The notes beneath the pieces were generated by a model. That model was not told the DNA's origin. It saw nothing but the letters and a program-made list of their open reading frames with translations, and did no database searches. This document shows, one piece after another, positions 31,789 through 40,821 of a stretch of DNA of 64,000 nucleotides. The position numbers and the translations under genes were made by a program. The stretch covers positions 1,364,001 to 1,428,000 of the forward strand of contig CBDCOW010000003.1 in assembly GCA_965219875.1 (NCBI GenBank), read 5' to 3'. The stretch is from DAOUKH01 sp965219875. GTDB taxonomy: Bacteria; Chloroflexota; Dehalococcoidia; SHYB01. The first letter of the stretch is position 1, and the number at the start of each line of letters is the position of its first letter.

Positions 31789-31923
31789 GTAGCGTGACCA
31801 TTCGTTTACATGATACGGCCCGCTCGACGCTAAGCCTACTAGCGCAAGGCAGGGCGCCCGTTCCGCCACAAGCGCAGACGCCGGGCGTTGCGTGGGGAAT
31901 TGGCACCGCCCCGCCAACGGCTC

Positions 31924-33471
31924 TTACGTGCGGTAGAGGCGGACGCGGCGGAAGGGTTCACGGCCGGCGCTGCGTGAGTCGAGGCCGCTGCGTTCGGCGA
32001 TCTGATGTTGGAGGCGGCGTACGTAGGAGCTTTGGGGGAGCAGCTCGACGCTCTCCTCGTCGCCGCCGTTCTTGAGGCGGCCCGCGGCGGTTTCGGCTTC
32101 CGACACCGCCGACTCCATCGAGCGCTCGGGGGCCTTCGATTGGGCGATGCTGACCAGGCACTGCTCGATCTGCTGCGCGGTGTTCTTGCGGAGGACGTAG
32201 ACGGGGATCGAGGCCGCCTCCGCGCTGCGGACCGCCTGGGGGCGGTTGCGGTAGTGGGCCTTCGTCGTCATCACCGCGTCGGCGTGGCGCACGTCGGTGA
32301 TCACGTCGATGGGCAGCCCCGACGAGCGGGTGATCTGCTCGGTGCGGCTCCGGTTGACGCCGAAGGGGAAGACGCGCACGCGGGACTTCGGCGTCCGGCT
32401 GCCGTCCTGGCGGAGCTGTCCGCCGGGCGCGGCGGCGGGGGCCGGCGGCGGCGGTTGCGACGCTACGACCTCGCCTGCCTCGATCGAGCGGCTCTCCGGC
32501 GGGACGGGATTGCCCCGCAGTATCGCGTCCACGGTCTTGGCCACTTCCTTGTGGACCGCGACCTCGCTCCAGCTTTGGATCTCGACGAGCACGTCGAAGG
32601 TGGGCGGGGCCTTGCGTTCGAGGATGCTCTTCTGCGTGCGGCGGCGGCGGGCCTCCTCGTCGCCCAAGGTGACCGATTGGATGCCGCCGATGAGGTCGGA
32701 GAGGGTGGGGTTCAGGATCAGGTTCTCCAGCGAGTTGCCGTGCGCCGTGGCGATGAGCTGGACGCCGCGCTCGGCGATGGTGCGGGCCGCCTGCGCCTCG
32801 AGTTCGCGCCCGATCTCGTCGATGATGATCACCTGCGGCATGTGGTTCTCCACCGCCTCGATCATCACCTCGTGCTGCAGCGCCGGGGAGGGCACCTGCA
32901 TGCGGCGGGCGCGTCCGATGCCGTGGTGCGGGATGTCGCCGTCGCCGGCAATCTCGTTCGACGTGTCGACGACCACGACGCGCTGGCCGTGCTCGTCGGC
33001 GAGGACCCGCGCCACCTCTCGCAGCATCGTCGTCTTGCCCACGCCGGGCCGCCCCAACAGAAGGACGCTGCGCCCGGACTTGGTCAGGTCGTCGATGATC
33101 TTGATCGTGCCGAACACCGCCCGCCCGACGCGCGCGGTCAGCCCGATGATCTTGCCTTTGCGGTTGCGGATCGCCGAGATGCGGTGCAGCGTCCGCTCGA
33201 TGCCCGCGCGGTTGTCCTGCCCAAAGTCGCCGATGCGCTCCGCCACCAGTTGGAGGTCCTCCACGGTGACGTCGCCGCCCCCGATCTCCATTTCGCGGTC
33301 GAGGAAACGGGCGGTGGGGACGCGGCCGAGGTCGAGGACGATTTCGAGGAGCCCGCCGACGTCGGCCTGAGCGCGGAGCGGGACGGCCACCCGAGGCGGC
33401 AGCACCGAGAGCAGCTGCTCGAGTTCGCCGGAATCCGCGTCCTGCCGGACGTACGTGGTCGAAGAAGTCAT
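31924..33471 (-). CDS. R3H/Ycf45-type AAA ATPase
   Basis: A 515-residue P-loop ATPase related to SpoIIIAA and chloroplast Ycf45, with a C-terminal nucleic-acid-binding extension. Walker A is GRPGVGKTTMLREVARVL (about residues 139-156), Walker B QVIIIDEIGRELEAQA, then GVQLIATAHGNSLENLI. A Pro/Ala-rich linker (about 345-370) leads to a domain with VITDVRHADAVMTTKAHYRNRP and an R3H-like end (LQHQIAERSGLDSRSAGREPFRR). ATG 33471 overlaps the GNAT stop. Its 3' 77 bp are duplicated at 31203-31279. Confidence 0.85.
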   Translation of the reverse strand: MTSSTTYVRQDADSGELEQLLSVLPPRVAVPLRAQADVGGLLEIVLDLGRVPTARFLDREMEIGGGDVTVEDLQLVAERIGDFGQDNRAGIERTLHRISAIRNRKGKIIGLTARVGRAVFGTIKIIDDLTKSGRSVLLLGRPGVGKTTMLREVARVLADEHGQRVVVVDTSNEIAGDGDIPHHGIGRARRMQVPSPALQHEVMIEAVENHMPQVIIIDEIGRELEAQAARTIAERGVQLIATAHGNSLENLILNPTLSDLIGGIQSVTLGDEEARRRRTQKSILERKAPPTFDVLVEIQSWSEVAVHKEVAKTVDAILRGNPVPPESRSIEAGEVVASQPPPPAPAAAPGGQLRQDGSRTPKSRVRVFPFGVNRSRTEQITRSSGLPIDVITDVRHADAVMTTKAHYRNRPQAVRSAEAASIPVYVLRKNTAQQIEQCLVSIAQSKAPERSMESAVSEAETAAGRLKNGGDEESVELLPQSSYVRRLQHQIAERSGLDSRSAGREPFRRVRLYRT

Positions 33472-34388
33472 GCGCCCACCGCAATCAGCCCAGGATGAGA
33501 GACGCGAACCGCAAGCCGCTTCACGTACAGCCGCAGCGAGTCAACACGCCGGAAGCCACTGCGCTCAGCCAAATCGGCGGCGCCGGTGTGCTCCGGCGAA
33601 AGCAGGAGCAGCAGGTCCTGGCGCTCCCCCACGCCCACCGCGGCGTCGAGCAGGCGCTCGAAGGCCCCGTCGGCCCCCGGCACCGTCACGATCTCGATGA
33701 GGGCCCGCCCGCCGGCCGGGGCTGCCTCGGCATAGCCCACGATTTCGCCGCCGCTCTCGTAGACGAGCATGCGGCGCTCAGGCGCCGGCGCCGAGCGTTC
33801 GTCGGCCCACTGGGCCAAGGTCAGGCCCTCGGCCTGCCGAGCACGCCCCAGGAACGCCCGCAGGTAGACGCGGAACAAATCATGCAGGTCCTCGGCGCGC
33901 GCCGGGCGCGCCGGGGCATGCCCGTTGGCGCTTACCGCCGACGGCCCCCTGGGCCGGTAGTACAGATCATCGGTCGAGCACACGTGGAAGTTCGCCGCGC
34001 GCGCCTCCCCGTCCACCCGGCTGTCGACGGAGAGCCGCAGGAAGACGCGGTGCGCGCCGAGCCCGCCCGCCGCCGCCGCGGCTTCCTCCAGCAAGTCGAC
34101 GGCGTCCTCCTCACGGTTCCTCGCCACGTGGAGCCTGTCAACCTCCCAGCACGAGCCGCCCGCCCGCATCCGGATCCCGACGACGCCGACCGGAACCCCG
34201 CGCCGCGACAGCACCCAGGCATGGCGCCGCCGCCGATGAGGCAGCCACTCCGCCGCCAGCGACCCCAGCGGCAGCAAGAGCGCCGGCGGCCTTCCCAACG
34301 CCGCGCCGGAGCGGGCCTCGTTGGGCGCCGCGCGCAACTGCAGCGGGAGCAGCGCCAGGGCGTCGGTCGGGTTAGCGGGCCGCAGCAT
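33468..34388 (-). CDS. GNAT-family N-acetyltransferase-like protein
   Basis: A 306-residue protein with two GNAT-like halves: VPVGVVGIRMRAGGSCWEVDRLHV (residues about 66-90) and GGEIVGYAEAAPAGGRALIEIVTV (about 213-236), the latter followed by LAERSGFRRVDSLRLYVKRL. The pyrophosphate loop is degenerate in both halves, so acetylation is not assured. The gene overlaps pdxT by 17 nt upstream and the R3H ATPase start by 4 nt downstream, making a compact minus-strand operon. Substrate unknown. Confidence 0.7.
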   Translation of the reverse strand: MLRPANPTDALALLPLQLRAAPNEARSGAALGRPPALLLPLGSLAAEWLPHRRRRHAWVLSRRGVPVGVVGIRMRAGGSCWEVDRLHVARNREEDAVDLLEEAAAAAGGLGAHRVFLRLSVDSRVDGEARAANFHVCSTDDLYYRPRGPSAVSANGHAPARPARAEDLHDLFRVYLRAFLGRARQAEGLTLAQWADERSAPAPERRMLVYESGGEIVGYAEAAPAGGRALIEIVTVPGADGAFERLLDAAVGVGERQDLLLLLSPEHTGAADLAERSGFRRVDSLRLYVKRLAVRVSHPGLIAVGA

Positions 34389-34980
34389 GAGCTTCCTTCG
34401 TCATGTTCAGAAAATAGGCGTGGAACCGCCCGTCGGCGGTCAACTCGGGGTGGAACGCCGTGCCCAACACCGGGCCGCGGCGCACCGCGACGGCGCTCCC
34501 GCCTCCCACCCCGTTGGCGGGCAGGCTCGCCAGCACCTCGACGCCGGGGCCGACCCCCACGATCTTAGGCGCGCGGATGAAAACGGCGTGGAAGGCGCCG
34601 CCCCCGAGGGCCGGGACGTCGATGTCCGTCTCGAAGCTGTCCACCTGCCGTCCGTAGGCGTTGCGCTCGACTTCGACGTCGAGCATGCCGATGAGCGGCT
34701 GATCGCGTCCGACGACGCGTTCGGCGAGCGCGATGAGGCCAGCGCAGGTGCCCCAGACGGGGACGCCGGAGTCGGCGAGGCGCCGGACCGGGCCGGCGAG
34801 GCCGTAGAGACTGAGAAGGCGGTCGAACGTTGTCGTCTCGCCGCCGGGGATGATGAGCCCGTCGAGCCCGTCGAGGTCCTCGGGGAGACGCACGCGGCGG
34901 GGCTCGGCGCCCAGCTCTTCCAGCCGCGTTCCGTGTTCGGCGAAGTCTCCCTGCAGGGCGAGTACGCCGATGATGGTCAT
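34372..34980 (-). CDS. pdxT: Pyridoxal 5'-phosphate synthase glutaminase subunit
   Basis: A 202-residue class I glutaminase. GVLALQGDFAEHGTRLEELG opens the protein; IPGGETTTFDRLL and PVWGTCAGLIALAERV hold the oxyanion loop and the nucleophile Cys (about residue 79), and GTAFHPELTADGRFH holds the catalytic His-Glu pair. It supplies ammonia to PdxS. The two subunit genes are separated by 83 nt on the same strand. Confidence 0.95.
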   Translation of the reverse strand: MTIIGVLALQGDFAEHGTRLEELGAEPRRVRLPEDLDGLDGLIIPGGETTTFDRLLSLYGLAGPVRRLADSGVPVWGTCAGLIALAERVVGRDQPLIGMLDVEVERNAYGRQVDSFETDIDVPALGGGAFHAVFIRAPKIVGVGPGVEVLASLPANGVGGGSAVAVRRGPVLGTAFHPELTADGRFHAYFLNMTKEAHAAAR

Positions 34981-35063
34981 TCCAGAGCTACCGCCCCCGG
35001 CGCCATAACCTTGCTCTTGCCGCCTGCGCCGCCGTCCACCGCCTCGATTCTCCCCGGAACGCG

Positions 35064-35945
35064 CTACCAGCCCCGCGCGGCGAGCATCTCTTCGGGCTTC
35101 ATCGACCGGACGTCCATGCCGGACATCGCTTCGCCGAGGCCTATCGAGACCTTCGCCAGGATGTCGGGGTTGTCGTAGTGCGTCGTCGCCTCGACGATCG
35201 CCTTGGCCCTGCGCTCGGGGTCGTCCGCCTTGAAGATGCCCGAGCCGACGAATACGCCGTCCACGCCCAACTGCATCATCAGCGCCGCGTCGGCGGGAGT
35301 CGCGATCCCGCCCGCCGCGAAGTTGACCACGGGCAGGCCGCCGGTGCGGTTGATCTCTTCCAGCACGTGGAGCGGCGCGCCAAGCTCCTTAGCCTCGGCC
35401 ATGAGCTCGTCCTTGCCGAGCGAGCGCACCTTCTTGATCCCCTTGGTGACGGCGCGGATGTGGCGCACCGCCTCGACCACGTTTCCGGTGCCCGCCTCGC
35501 CCTTGGTGCGGATCATGGCGGCGCCCTCGCCGATCCGGCGGACCGCCTCGCCCAGGTCGCGGCAGCCGCAGACGAAGGGGACTTTGAAGTCGTGCTTCCA
35601 GATGTGGTTCGCCTCGTCGGCGGGGGTCAGGACTTCGGACTCGTCGATATAGTCCACGCCGAGCGCTTCGAGAATCTGCGCTTCCACGAAGTGTCCGATG
35701 CGCGCCTTCGCCATCACGGGAATCGAGACGGCTTCCTGAATGCGCTCGATGACGGTGGGGTCGGCCATGCGCGCGACGCCGCCCGCGGCCCGAATGTCGG
35801 CCGGCACGCGCTCGAGCGCCATGACGGCGCACGCACCGGCGTCCTCCGCGATCTTCGCGTGCTCCGGCGTGACCACGTCCATGATCACGCCGCCCTTGAG
35901 CATTTGGGCGAGGCCGGCCTTCAGGGTAAACGTGCCTTGCTCCAT
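35064..35945 (-). CDS. pdxS: Pyridoxal 5'-phosphate synthase subunit PdxS
   Basis: A 293-residue TIM-barrel PLP synthase. ATG 35945 (MEQGTFTLKAGLAQMLKGG) follows GAAGG sequences; the open frame continues upstream without homology. The catalytic lysines lie in IPVMAKARIGHFVEAQ (Lys81 equivalent) and IRTKGEAGTGN (Lys149 equivalent), with VDYIDESEVL and FVGSGIFKA as further signatures. It makes PLP from ribose 5-phosphate, glyceraldehyde 3-phosphate and ammonia from PdxT. Confidence 0.96.
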   Translation of the reverse strand: MEQGTFTLKAGLAQMLKGGVIMDVVTPEHAKIAEDAGACAVMALERVPADIRAAGGVARMADPTVIERIQEAVSIPVMAKARIGHFVEAQILEALGVDYIDESEVLTPADEANHIWKHDFKVPFVCGCRDLGEAVRRIGEGAAMIRTKGEAGTGNVVEAVRHIRAVTKGIKKVRSLGKDELMAEAKELGAPLHVLEEINRTGGLPVVNFAAGGIATPADAALMMQLGVDGVFVGSGIFKADDPERRAKAIVEATTHYDNPDILAKVSIGLGEAMSGMDVRSMKPEEMLAARGW

Positions 35946-35990
35946 GTCCTTCGGCCTTCCCTTGGTGGTAACGTTACGTCGCCGCTTGCT

Positions 35991-35996
35991 ATTATA
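35991..35996 (-). promoter_or_regulatory. TATAAT upstream of pdxS
   Basis: A perfect TATAAT on the minus strand (36000-side to 35991) lies 46 nt before ATG 35945. A short palindrome, GTAACGTTAC (35968-35977), lies in the predicted leader. No clear -35. Confidence 0.5.
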
Positions 35997-36090
35997 CGCA
36001 ATCGCAGCGAGGGCGGCCCGCGCCGACGCCAGCGCTCGCGACACCCCAATCTTGGCGGGCATGCTATCGGCGCGCGCGTAGAGGTTTTTC

Positions 36091-37506
36091 TTGGCGGACC
36101 CTCCCAACCCTAGGCCCGGAGACCAGGTAGTCCGGCGGGCGAGACCCCAGGCGGTCACCGTCGACTTGGCCGACGCCGAGCCGGAGCCGGTTCGCCTCAC
36201 CTCGCCGCTCATTCTGGTCTACGCCTTCGCCGCGATCATCGTGGTGGGGTCGATCGCGCTCTTGCTCCCCTTCGCCAGCGAGGAGCCCGGCTGGACCCCC
36301 TTCATGACCGCCTTCTTCACCTCTACTTCGGCGGTGACCGTCACCGGCCTTGTCGTCGTGGAGACATCGGCGGCGTGGACGCCGTTCGGCAAGGGGGTGA
36401 TTCTAGCCCTCATCCAGATCGGCGGCCTGGGCATCATGACGTTGTCGGCGGGCCTCTTTCAGGTGCTCGGGCGGCGCCTGGGGCTCCGCGACCAAGTCAC
36501 GCTGGCCGTCGAATCCACAGGCAAGGCTTCGGGCGCCGGGGCCCTCCAGCTAGCCAAACGCATCGCCGTCATGGTGTTCGTGGTTGAGCTGCTTGGCTTC
36601 ATCGCCCTCAGCATCCGCTTCTCGTTCGACTATCCCCTGCCCGACGCGGTGTGGAACGCCTTCTTCCACGCCATCTCTGCCTTCAACAACGCCGGCTTCA
36701 TCTTGCTCGGCGACGACTTGGGCGGCTTCCACACCGACGCGTCGTTCATGCTCGTCAGCGCCGTCCTCATCATCCTGGGCAGCATCAGCTTCGTGGTCAT
36801 CTCCGACATGATGGACAACCGGCGGCGCCTGCGGCAGTTGACCTTGGACACCAAGCTCGTGCTCGCGACGACGTTTCTCCTATGGGTCGTCGGCATGGTC
36901 ATAATCCTGGGAGCGGAGTACGCCAACGAGGCCACCCTCGGCCCGCTCGGCATCGGTGGCAAGCTCACCAACGCCTTCTTCGAATCGGTCAGCGGACGCA
37001 CCGCGGGCATCTCGGCCTCGGTGAGCGACATGCACCACTACACTTGGCTGGTGTTGATGGCAATGATGTTCATTGGGGGAGCCTCCGGCTCGACCGCCGG
37101 CGGCATCAAGGTAAACACCCTCGGCGTGCTCCTCGTCTCCGCGCTCTCGACCGTGCGGGGACGGACTCGCACCGAGGTGTTCGACCGCCAGATACCGACC
37201 CGGCAAGTCGAGTATGCCGCCACCCTCGCGATGTTGGGGGTGGTGGTGGTGATGGCTCTGTGCTTCGTGTTGCTGGTGATCGAAGACGCGAGCCCCATCG
37301 AGTTGATCTTTGAGACAATTTCCGCCTTCGGAACAAACGGGAACTCGACGGGAGTCACGCCGACCCTCTCGACGGGCGGGCAGTTGCTCATCATCTTTGC
37401 TATGTTCTTAGGCAGGGTCGGCCCGCTCACCATCGCGCTGATACTGGCGCAGCGGCGGCGGCCCGTAGTTCGGTACTTTGCTCAGGAGGGCGTGCGGATC
37501 GGCTAG
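36091..37506 (+). CDS. trkH: TrkH-family potassium uptake protein
   Basis: A 471-residue K+ transporter membrane subunit. TTG 36091 is the start, with GAGG at 36081. The four selectivity-filter-like P-loops with conserved Gly are recognisable: TSTSAVTVTGLVVVE (first), HAISAFNNAGF (second), ESVSGRTAGISA (third) and ISAFGTNGNSTG (fourth). Eight or more membrane helices are present. Regulation by the RCK protein encoded next is expected. The cluster trkH-trkA-uspA-trkA-trkA suggests osmotic or pH-linked K+ control. Confidence 0.94.
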   Translation: MADPPNPRPGDQVVRRARPQAVTVDLADAEPEPVRLTSPLILVYAFAAIIVVGSIALLLPFASEEPGWTPFMTAFFTSTSAVTVTGLVVVETSAAWTPFGKGVILALIQIGGLGIMTLSAGLFQVLGRRLGLRDQVTLAVESTGKASGAGALQLAKRIAVMVFVVELLGFIALSIRFSFDYPLPDAVWNAFFHAISAFNNAGFILLGDDLGGFHTDASFMLVSAVLIILGSISFVVISDMMDNRRRLRQLTLDTKLVLATTFLLWVVGMVIILGAEYANEATLGPLGIGGKLTNAFFESVSGRTAGISASVSDMHHYTWLVLMAMMFIGGASGSTAGGIKVNTLGVLLVSALSTVRGRTRTEVFDRQIPTRQVEYAATLAMLGVVVVMALCFVLLVIEDASPIELIFETISAFGTNGNSTGVTPTLSTGGQLLIIFAMFLGRVGPLTIALILAQRRRPVVRYFAQEGVRIG

Positions 37507-37554
37507 CCGGCCTGGATCCGCAGGGTCTAGCGCCGCACCGACGGGAGGAAGACT

Positions 37555-38226
37555 ATGAGACGACAAGTGCTGGTCGTAGGGATGGGCCGGTTCGGCAGCA
37601 GCGTCGCGACGACCCTGTTCAGGCGCGGCCACGACGTGCTTGCCATCGATCAGGACGAGCGCCGCGTGCAGGACATGTTGCCTCACGTCACCTACTGCGT
37701 CGCGGCGGACGCCACCAACGAGACCGCCCTGCGGGACATCGGCATCGAGAGCTTCGATCTTGCCGTCGTCGCCACCGGCGAAGAGGTCCATTCGAGCATC
37801 CTGTGCACCGTGCTGCTCAAGCGCCTCGGGCTCCCCCACGTGGTGGCCCGCGCCGAGAACGAGCTCCACGGTCTCACGCTGGAGAAGATCGGCGCCGATC
37901 AGGTCGTCTACCCCGAACGCGAGTCAGGAGAGCGCCTCGCCTACAACCTCGCCTACTCCGGCGTCCGCGACTATCTCCGGCTGCAGGAAGGCTACGGGGT
38001 GAGCAGGATCTATCCGCCGCGGGAGTTCCAGGGCAGGACGATCGACGAAGTCGATCTGGGCCCGCGCAGCGCCTCCGGCCTGACTGTCTTGGGCCTCGTG
38101 CGGGGCAAGGACATTATCCTGACCCCCGACAGGTTCGAGCGCATCCGGGACGGCGACGTGTTGGTCATCGCCGGGCTGGACGCCGGGCTGCAGGGCTTGG
38201 ACGATGTCGACGAGCGCGCGACGTAG
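37555..38226 (+). CDS. TrkA/KtrA-type K+ uptake regulatory protein (RCK)
   Basis: A 223-residue RCK protein with TrkA-N Rossmann domain (QVLVVGMGRFGSSVATTLFRRG, VLAIDQDERRVQD, about residues 4-120) and TrkA-C domain (about 135-220; GLVRGKDIILTPDRFERIRDGDVLVIAG). ATG 37555 has GGAGGAAGAC upstream. It should bind NAD(H) or ATP and gate the TrkH channel encoded 48 nt upstream. It is of the single-RCK KtrA type. Confidence 0.92.
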   Translation: MRRQVLVVGMGRFGSSVATTLFRRGHDVLAIDQDERRVQDMLPHVTYCVAADATNETALRDIGIESFDLAVVATGEEVHSSILCTVLLKRLGLPHVVARAENELHGLTLEKIGADQVVYPERESGERLAYNLAYSGVRDYLRLQEGYGVSRIYPPREFQGRTIDEVDLGPRSASGLTVLGLVRGKDIILTPDRFERIRDGDVLVIAGLDAGLQGLDDVDERAT

Positions 38227-38231
38227 GGCGA

Positions 38232-38260
38232 TTGTTGCGCTGGCCTACTCGACATATAAT
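38232..38260 (+). promoter_or_regulatory. Promoter for uspA
   Basis: TTGTTG at 38232-38237 and TATAAT at 38255-38260, 17 bp apart; ATG of the UspA gene is at 38300 with GAAAGGA upstream. This shows the stress-protein gene can be transcribed separately from trkH-trkA. Confidence 0.7.
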
Positions 38261-38299
38261 TGACCCGCCCGGCAGGTCACGTCCAGCCGAAAGGACGCC

Positions 38300-38767
38300 A
38301 TGAACTCTCAGTTCAGTCTTCGCCGAGTGCTTGTTCCGGTGAGCGGCGGCGATTCCGACGAGCAAGCGGTACGCCTCGCCTGCTCCTTGGTGGATAAGAA
38401 GGGCACGGTCTACCTCTTCAACGTCCTTGAAGTGGCCAGAGACCTCCCCCTCGATGCCCCTCCCCGCGCCGACGTGGAACGCAGCGACGCGCTGCTCGAG
38501 GGAATGGAGCGGGTTGTGCACAGCGAAAAACGCGCCGTGGAGACCGAGGCCGTACAGGCCCGCGAGGCGGGGCCGACGGTGGTGAACGAGGCGATCGAGC
38601 GCGGCGTCGACGCGATCGTCGTCGGCGTGGATTTCTCGAAAGCGCGCGGCGAGTTCGAGCTTGGCGCCACCGTCAACTACGTGCTTCGGCGCGCCCATTG
38701 CCAGGTCTGGCTATCACGCGGGCCGGCGCCCGCAGAGCTCGCGAACGGGCGCACCCCCGCTTCCTGA
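38300..38767 (+). CDS. UspA-type universal stress protein
   Basis: A 155-residue single-domain USP. The N-terminal strand VLVPVSGGDSDEQAVRLACSLV and the second half VNEAIERGVDAIVVGVDFSKARGEFELGATVNYVLRRAHCQVWL carry the nucleotide-binding loop, here G-V-D-F-S with E-L-G-A-T-V instead of the usual G-x2-G-x9-G-(S/T). This altered loop may mean it does not bind ATP. Placement within the K+ cluster matches known links of USP proteins to ion transport regulation. Confidence 0.85.
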   Translation: MNSQFSLRRVLVPVSGGDSDEQAVRLACSLVDKKGTVYLFNVLEVARDLPLDAPPRADVERSDALLEGMERVVHSEKRAVETEAVQAREAGPTVVNEAIERGVDAIVVGVDFSKARGEFELGATVNYVLRRAHCQVWLSRGPAPAELANGRTPAS

Positions 38768-38839
38768 ATCCATTGGGCGGCGGGAGCCCATGGACGTGCC
38801 CGGCCTCCGCGAGACCGAAATCTAGGCTAGGACGGAATA

Positions 38840-39277
38840 GTGCGAGTCGTCATCATGGGGTCGGGCCGCGTTGGAGCCCGGCTCGCTGCGACCATGGACG
38901 CCGAGGGGCACGACGTCACCGTCATCGACAAGGCCCAAGCGTCGCTGGCCCGGCTCCCCGCTTCCTTCTCCGGACACGTCGTCGTCGGTGACGCCACCGA
39001 AGAGGATGTCCAGAAGCAGGCCGGCGTCGGCGAGGCCGACGTTTTCGTCGCCGTGACCCAAGGCGACAATCGCAATATCATGGCCGCGCAGATCGCGAAG
39101 GAACTTCTCGGCGTGCGCAAGGCGGTCTGCCGCATCTACGATCCCATCCGGCAGGTAATATTCGAAAAGTTGGGCCTACACACCTTCAGTCCCACGATTA
39201 TGTTGACCCGTCACATGCTCGATACCATCGAACGGGAGGACGAGGACGGCGCGGGCGAAGCGCCCGCCGGCCCCTAG
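38840..39277 (+). CDS. TrkA-N domain protein (single NAD-binding domain)
   Basis: A 145-residue Rossmann-only TrkA protein from GTG 38840. RVVIMGSGRVGARLAATMDAEGHDVTVIDK is the dinucleotide-binding motif (GxGxxG) with acidic end; VGDATEEDVQKQAGVGEADVFVAVT follows the family pattern. The TrkA-C half is missing, so it may pair with the full TrkA protein encoded 22 nt downstream. Confidence 0.9.
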   Translation: MRVVIMGSGRVGARLAATMDAEGHDVTVIDKAQASLARLPASFSGHVVVGDATEEDVQKQAGVGEADVFVAVTQGDNRNIMAAQIAKELLGVRKAVCRIYDPIRQVIFEKLGLHTFSPTIMLTRHMLDTIEREDEDGAGEAPAGP

Positions 39278-39299
39278 CAGGCCGCCGGGCTGAAAGGCC

Positions 39300-39965
39300 A
39301 TGTACGTCATCATCGTAGGCGGAGGAAGAGTCGGCGCCATGACCGCCGCGGAGTTGCTTGCCCTGGGCCACGAGGTGGTCGTAATCGAGCGGGACGCCGA
39401 GCGGGCCGACCACGTCATCGACGAATTGGGCAGTTGCGTGGTGTGCGCCGACGGGTCCGAGGGCTCCGTGCTCGGCGACCAGGGCGCCTCGCGCGCCGAT
39501 CTGCTGATAGCGGTGACCAACGAGGACAAGCACAACCTCGTAGCCTGCCAGGTTGCCAAGCACCACTACGGAGTGGACGAGGTCATCGCGCGCATCAACG
39601 AGCCTAGGAACGAGCCGCTCTTCGACCGGCTGGGCATTACCGCCGTCAGCACCGTCGAGGCCATGGTGAGCGGCCTGCTCCACGAGGCGCCGGTCCCATT
39701 CCCCCAACGGCTCATGACGTTCCGGCAGAGTAGGTCCAGGCTCATCAGCATCACGATCCCCGGGGCCGCGCCCACCATCGGCAGACCGGTGCATGACATC
39801 GCGTTGCCCGAAGGCGCCGCCGTTGCCCTCATCGTGCGGAGCGACGGCACGCCGGAAGTCTCGTCGCCCGAGACCGTGCTACAGGCGGAAGACGAAGTGA
39901 TCGCCCTCGCCCGTCCCGAACATGAGCACCGCCTGTTGGAAGCGCTCGCAGGCGCCGGCCCGTAG
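39300..39965 (+). CDS. TrkA-family K+ uptake regulator, N and C domains
   Basis: A 221-residue TrkA-N (MYVIIVGGGRVGAMTAAELL, residues 1-120) plus TrkA-C (about 140-220; HDIALPEGAAVALIVRSDGTPEVSSPETVLQAEDEVIALA) protein. ATG 39300 follows AAAGGCC. This and the preceding gene form a second regulatory pair within the K+ cluster, which therefore has three TrkA-type proteins for one visible channel subunit. A second TrkH may be encoded elsewhere. Confidence 0.92.
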   Translation: MYVIIVGGGRVGAMTAAELLALGHEVVVIERDAERADHVIDELGSCVVCADGSEGSVLGDQGASRADLLIAVTNEDKHNLVACQVAKHHYGVDEVIARINEPRNEPLFDRLGITAVSTVEAMVSGLLHEAPVPFPQRLMTFRQSRSRLISITIPGAAPTIGRPVHDIALPEGAAVALIVRSDGTPEVSSPETVLQAEDEVIALARPEHEHRLLEALAGAGP

Positions 39966-39984
39966 AGCCGCGCGGGAGCATGTT

Positions 39985-40821
39985 ATGACGCGGCGCGTCA
40001 CCTATCTCGGCCCTCCCGGGACCTACAGCGAGACCGCGGCGCTCGCTTACGATCCCGAAGCCGCGCTCATTCCCCACCCTTCCTTCACCGCCGCCGTGCG
40101 CCAAGTCGAGGGTGGCGGCGCCGACGTGGCGGTCGTCGCCATCGAGAATAGCCTCGAAGGGTCGGTTACCGAGACGCTCGACCTGCTGGTCCACGGGACG
40201 GAGCTGTCGATCACGGGGGAGATCGTGATCCCGATCGACCACTGTCTGCTCGCCAAGCCGGGGACCGCGCTCGGCGACGTGGAGGTGGTCTTCTCGCACA
40301 CCCAAGCTCTCGGCCAGTGCCGCGACTTCATCGAGCAGCGGCTCGGCGGGGCGGGCCAGACCGCGTCGCTGAGCACCGTCGCGGCCGTCATCGACATGCT
40401 GGCGTCGGAGCATGTCGGCGCCGCGATCTCGCCGCGCCGTGCCGCCTACTTCTACCCCGTCGAGATCATCGCTGAGGCCATCCAGGACCGCGCCGAGAAC
40501 GCCACCCGCTTCGTGGCGCTGGCCGGAGAGGACCACGCACCGACGGGAAACGACAGGACATCCATCGCGTTCACCTTCTCCGACGAGGACAAGCCCGGGC
40601 AGGTCTTTCGCGCACTCGGCGAGTTCGCTAAGCGGGGGATCAACCTGAGCAAGATCGAGTCGCGGCCCTCGAAGGAGAGCCTGGGACGCTACGTCTTCCT
40701 CGTCGACCTCGACGGCCATCGAAGCGACCCCGCGGTCGCCGACGCGCTCGACGCCGTCCACGCCGAGGCGAGCTCTCTCCACGTCTTTGGGTCGTATCCC
40801 AAGGCGCACACGCCCGGCTAG
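39985..40821 (+). CDS. pheA: Prephenate dehydratase
   Basis: A 278-residue monofunctional prephenate dehydratase with ACT domain. ATG 39985 has GGGAG upstream. RRVTYLGPPGTYSETAAL, VAIENSLEGSVTETLDLL and ENATRFVALAG (the T-R-F motif) mark the catalytic domain, while the ACT domain has FTFSDEDKPGQVFRALGEFAKRGINLSKIESRPSK with the ESRP phenylalanine-binding motif. It makes phenylpyruvate and should be feedback inhibited by phenylalanine. Its last 4 nt overlap the convergent monooxygenase gene. Confidence 0.95.
   Translation: MTRRVTYLGPPGTYSETAALAYDPEAALIPHPSFTAAVRQVEGGGADVAVVAIENSLEGSVTETLDLLVHGTELSITGEIVIPIDHCLLAKPGTALGDVEVVFSHTQALGQCRDFIEQRLGGAGQTASLSTVAAVIDMLASEHVGAAISPRRAAYFYPVEIIAEAIQDRAENATRFVALAGEDHAPTGNDRTSIAFTFSDEDKPGQVFRALGEFAKRGINLSKIESRPSKESLGRYVFLVDLDGHRSDPAVADALDAVHAEASSLHVFGSYPKAHTPG

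Noticed and set aside
32005..33498. 497-codon plus-strand frame
   Set aside because: Antisense to the R3H ATPase, whose Walker motifs are intact.
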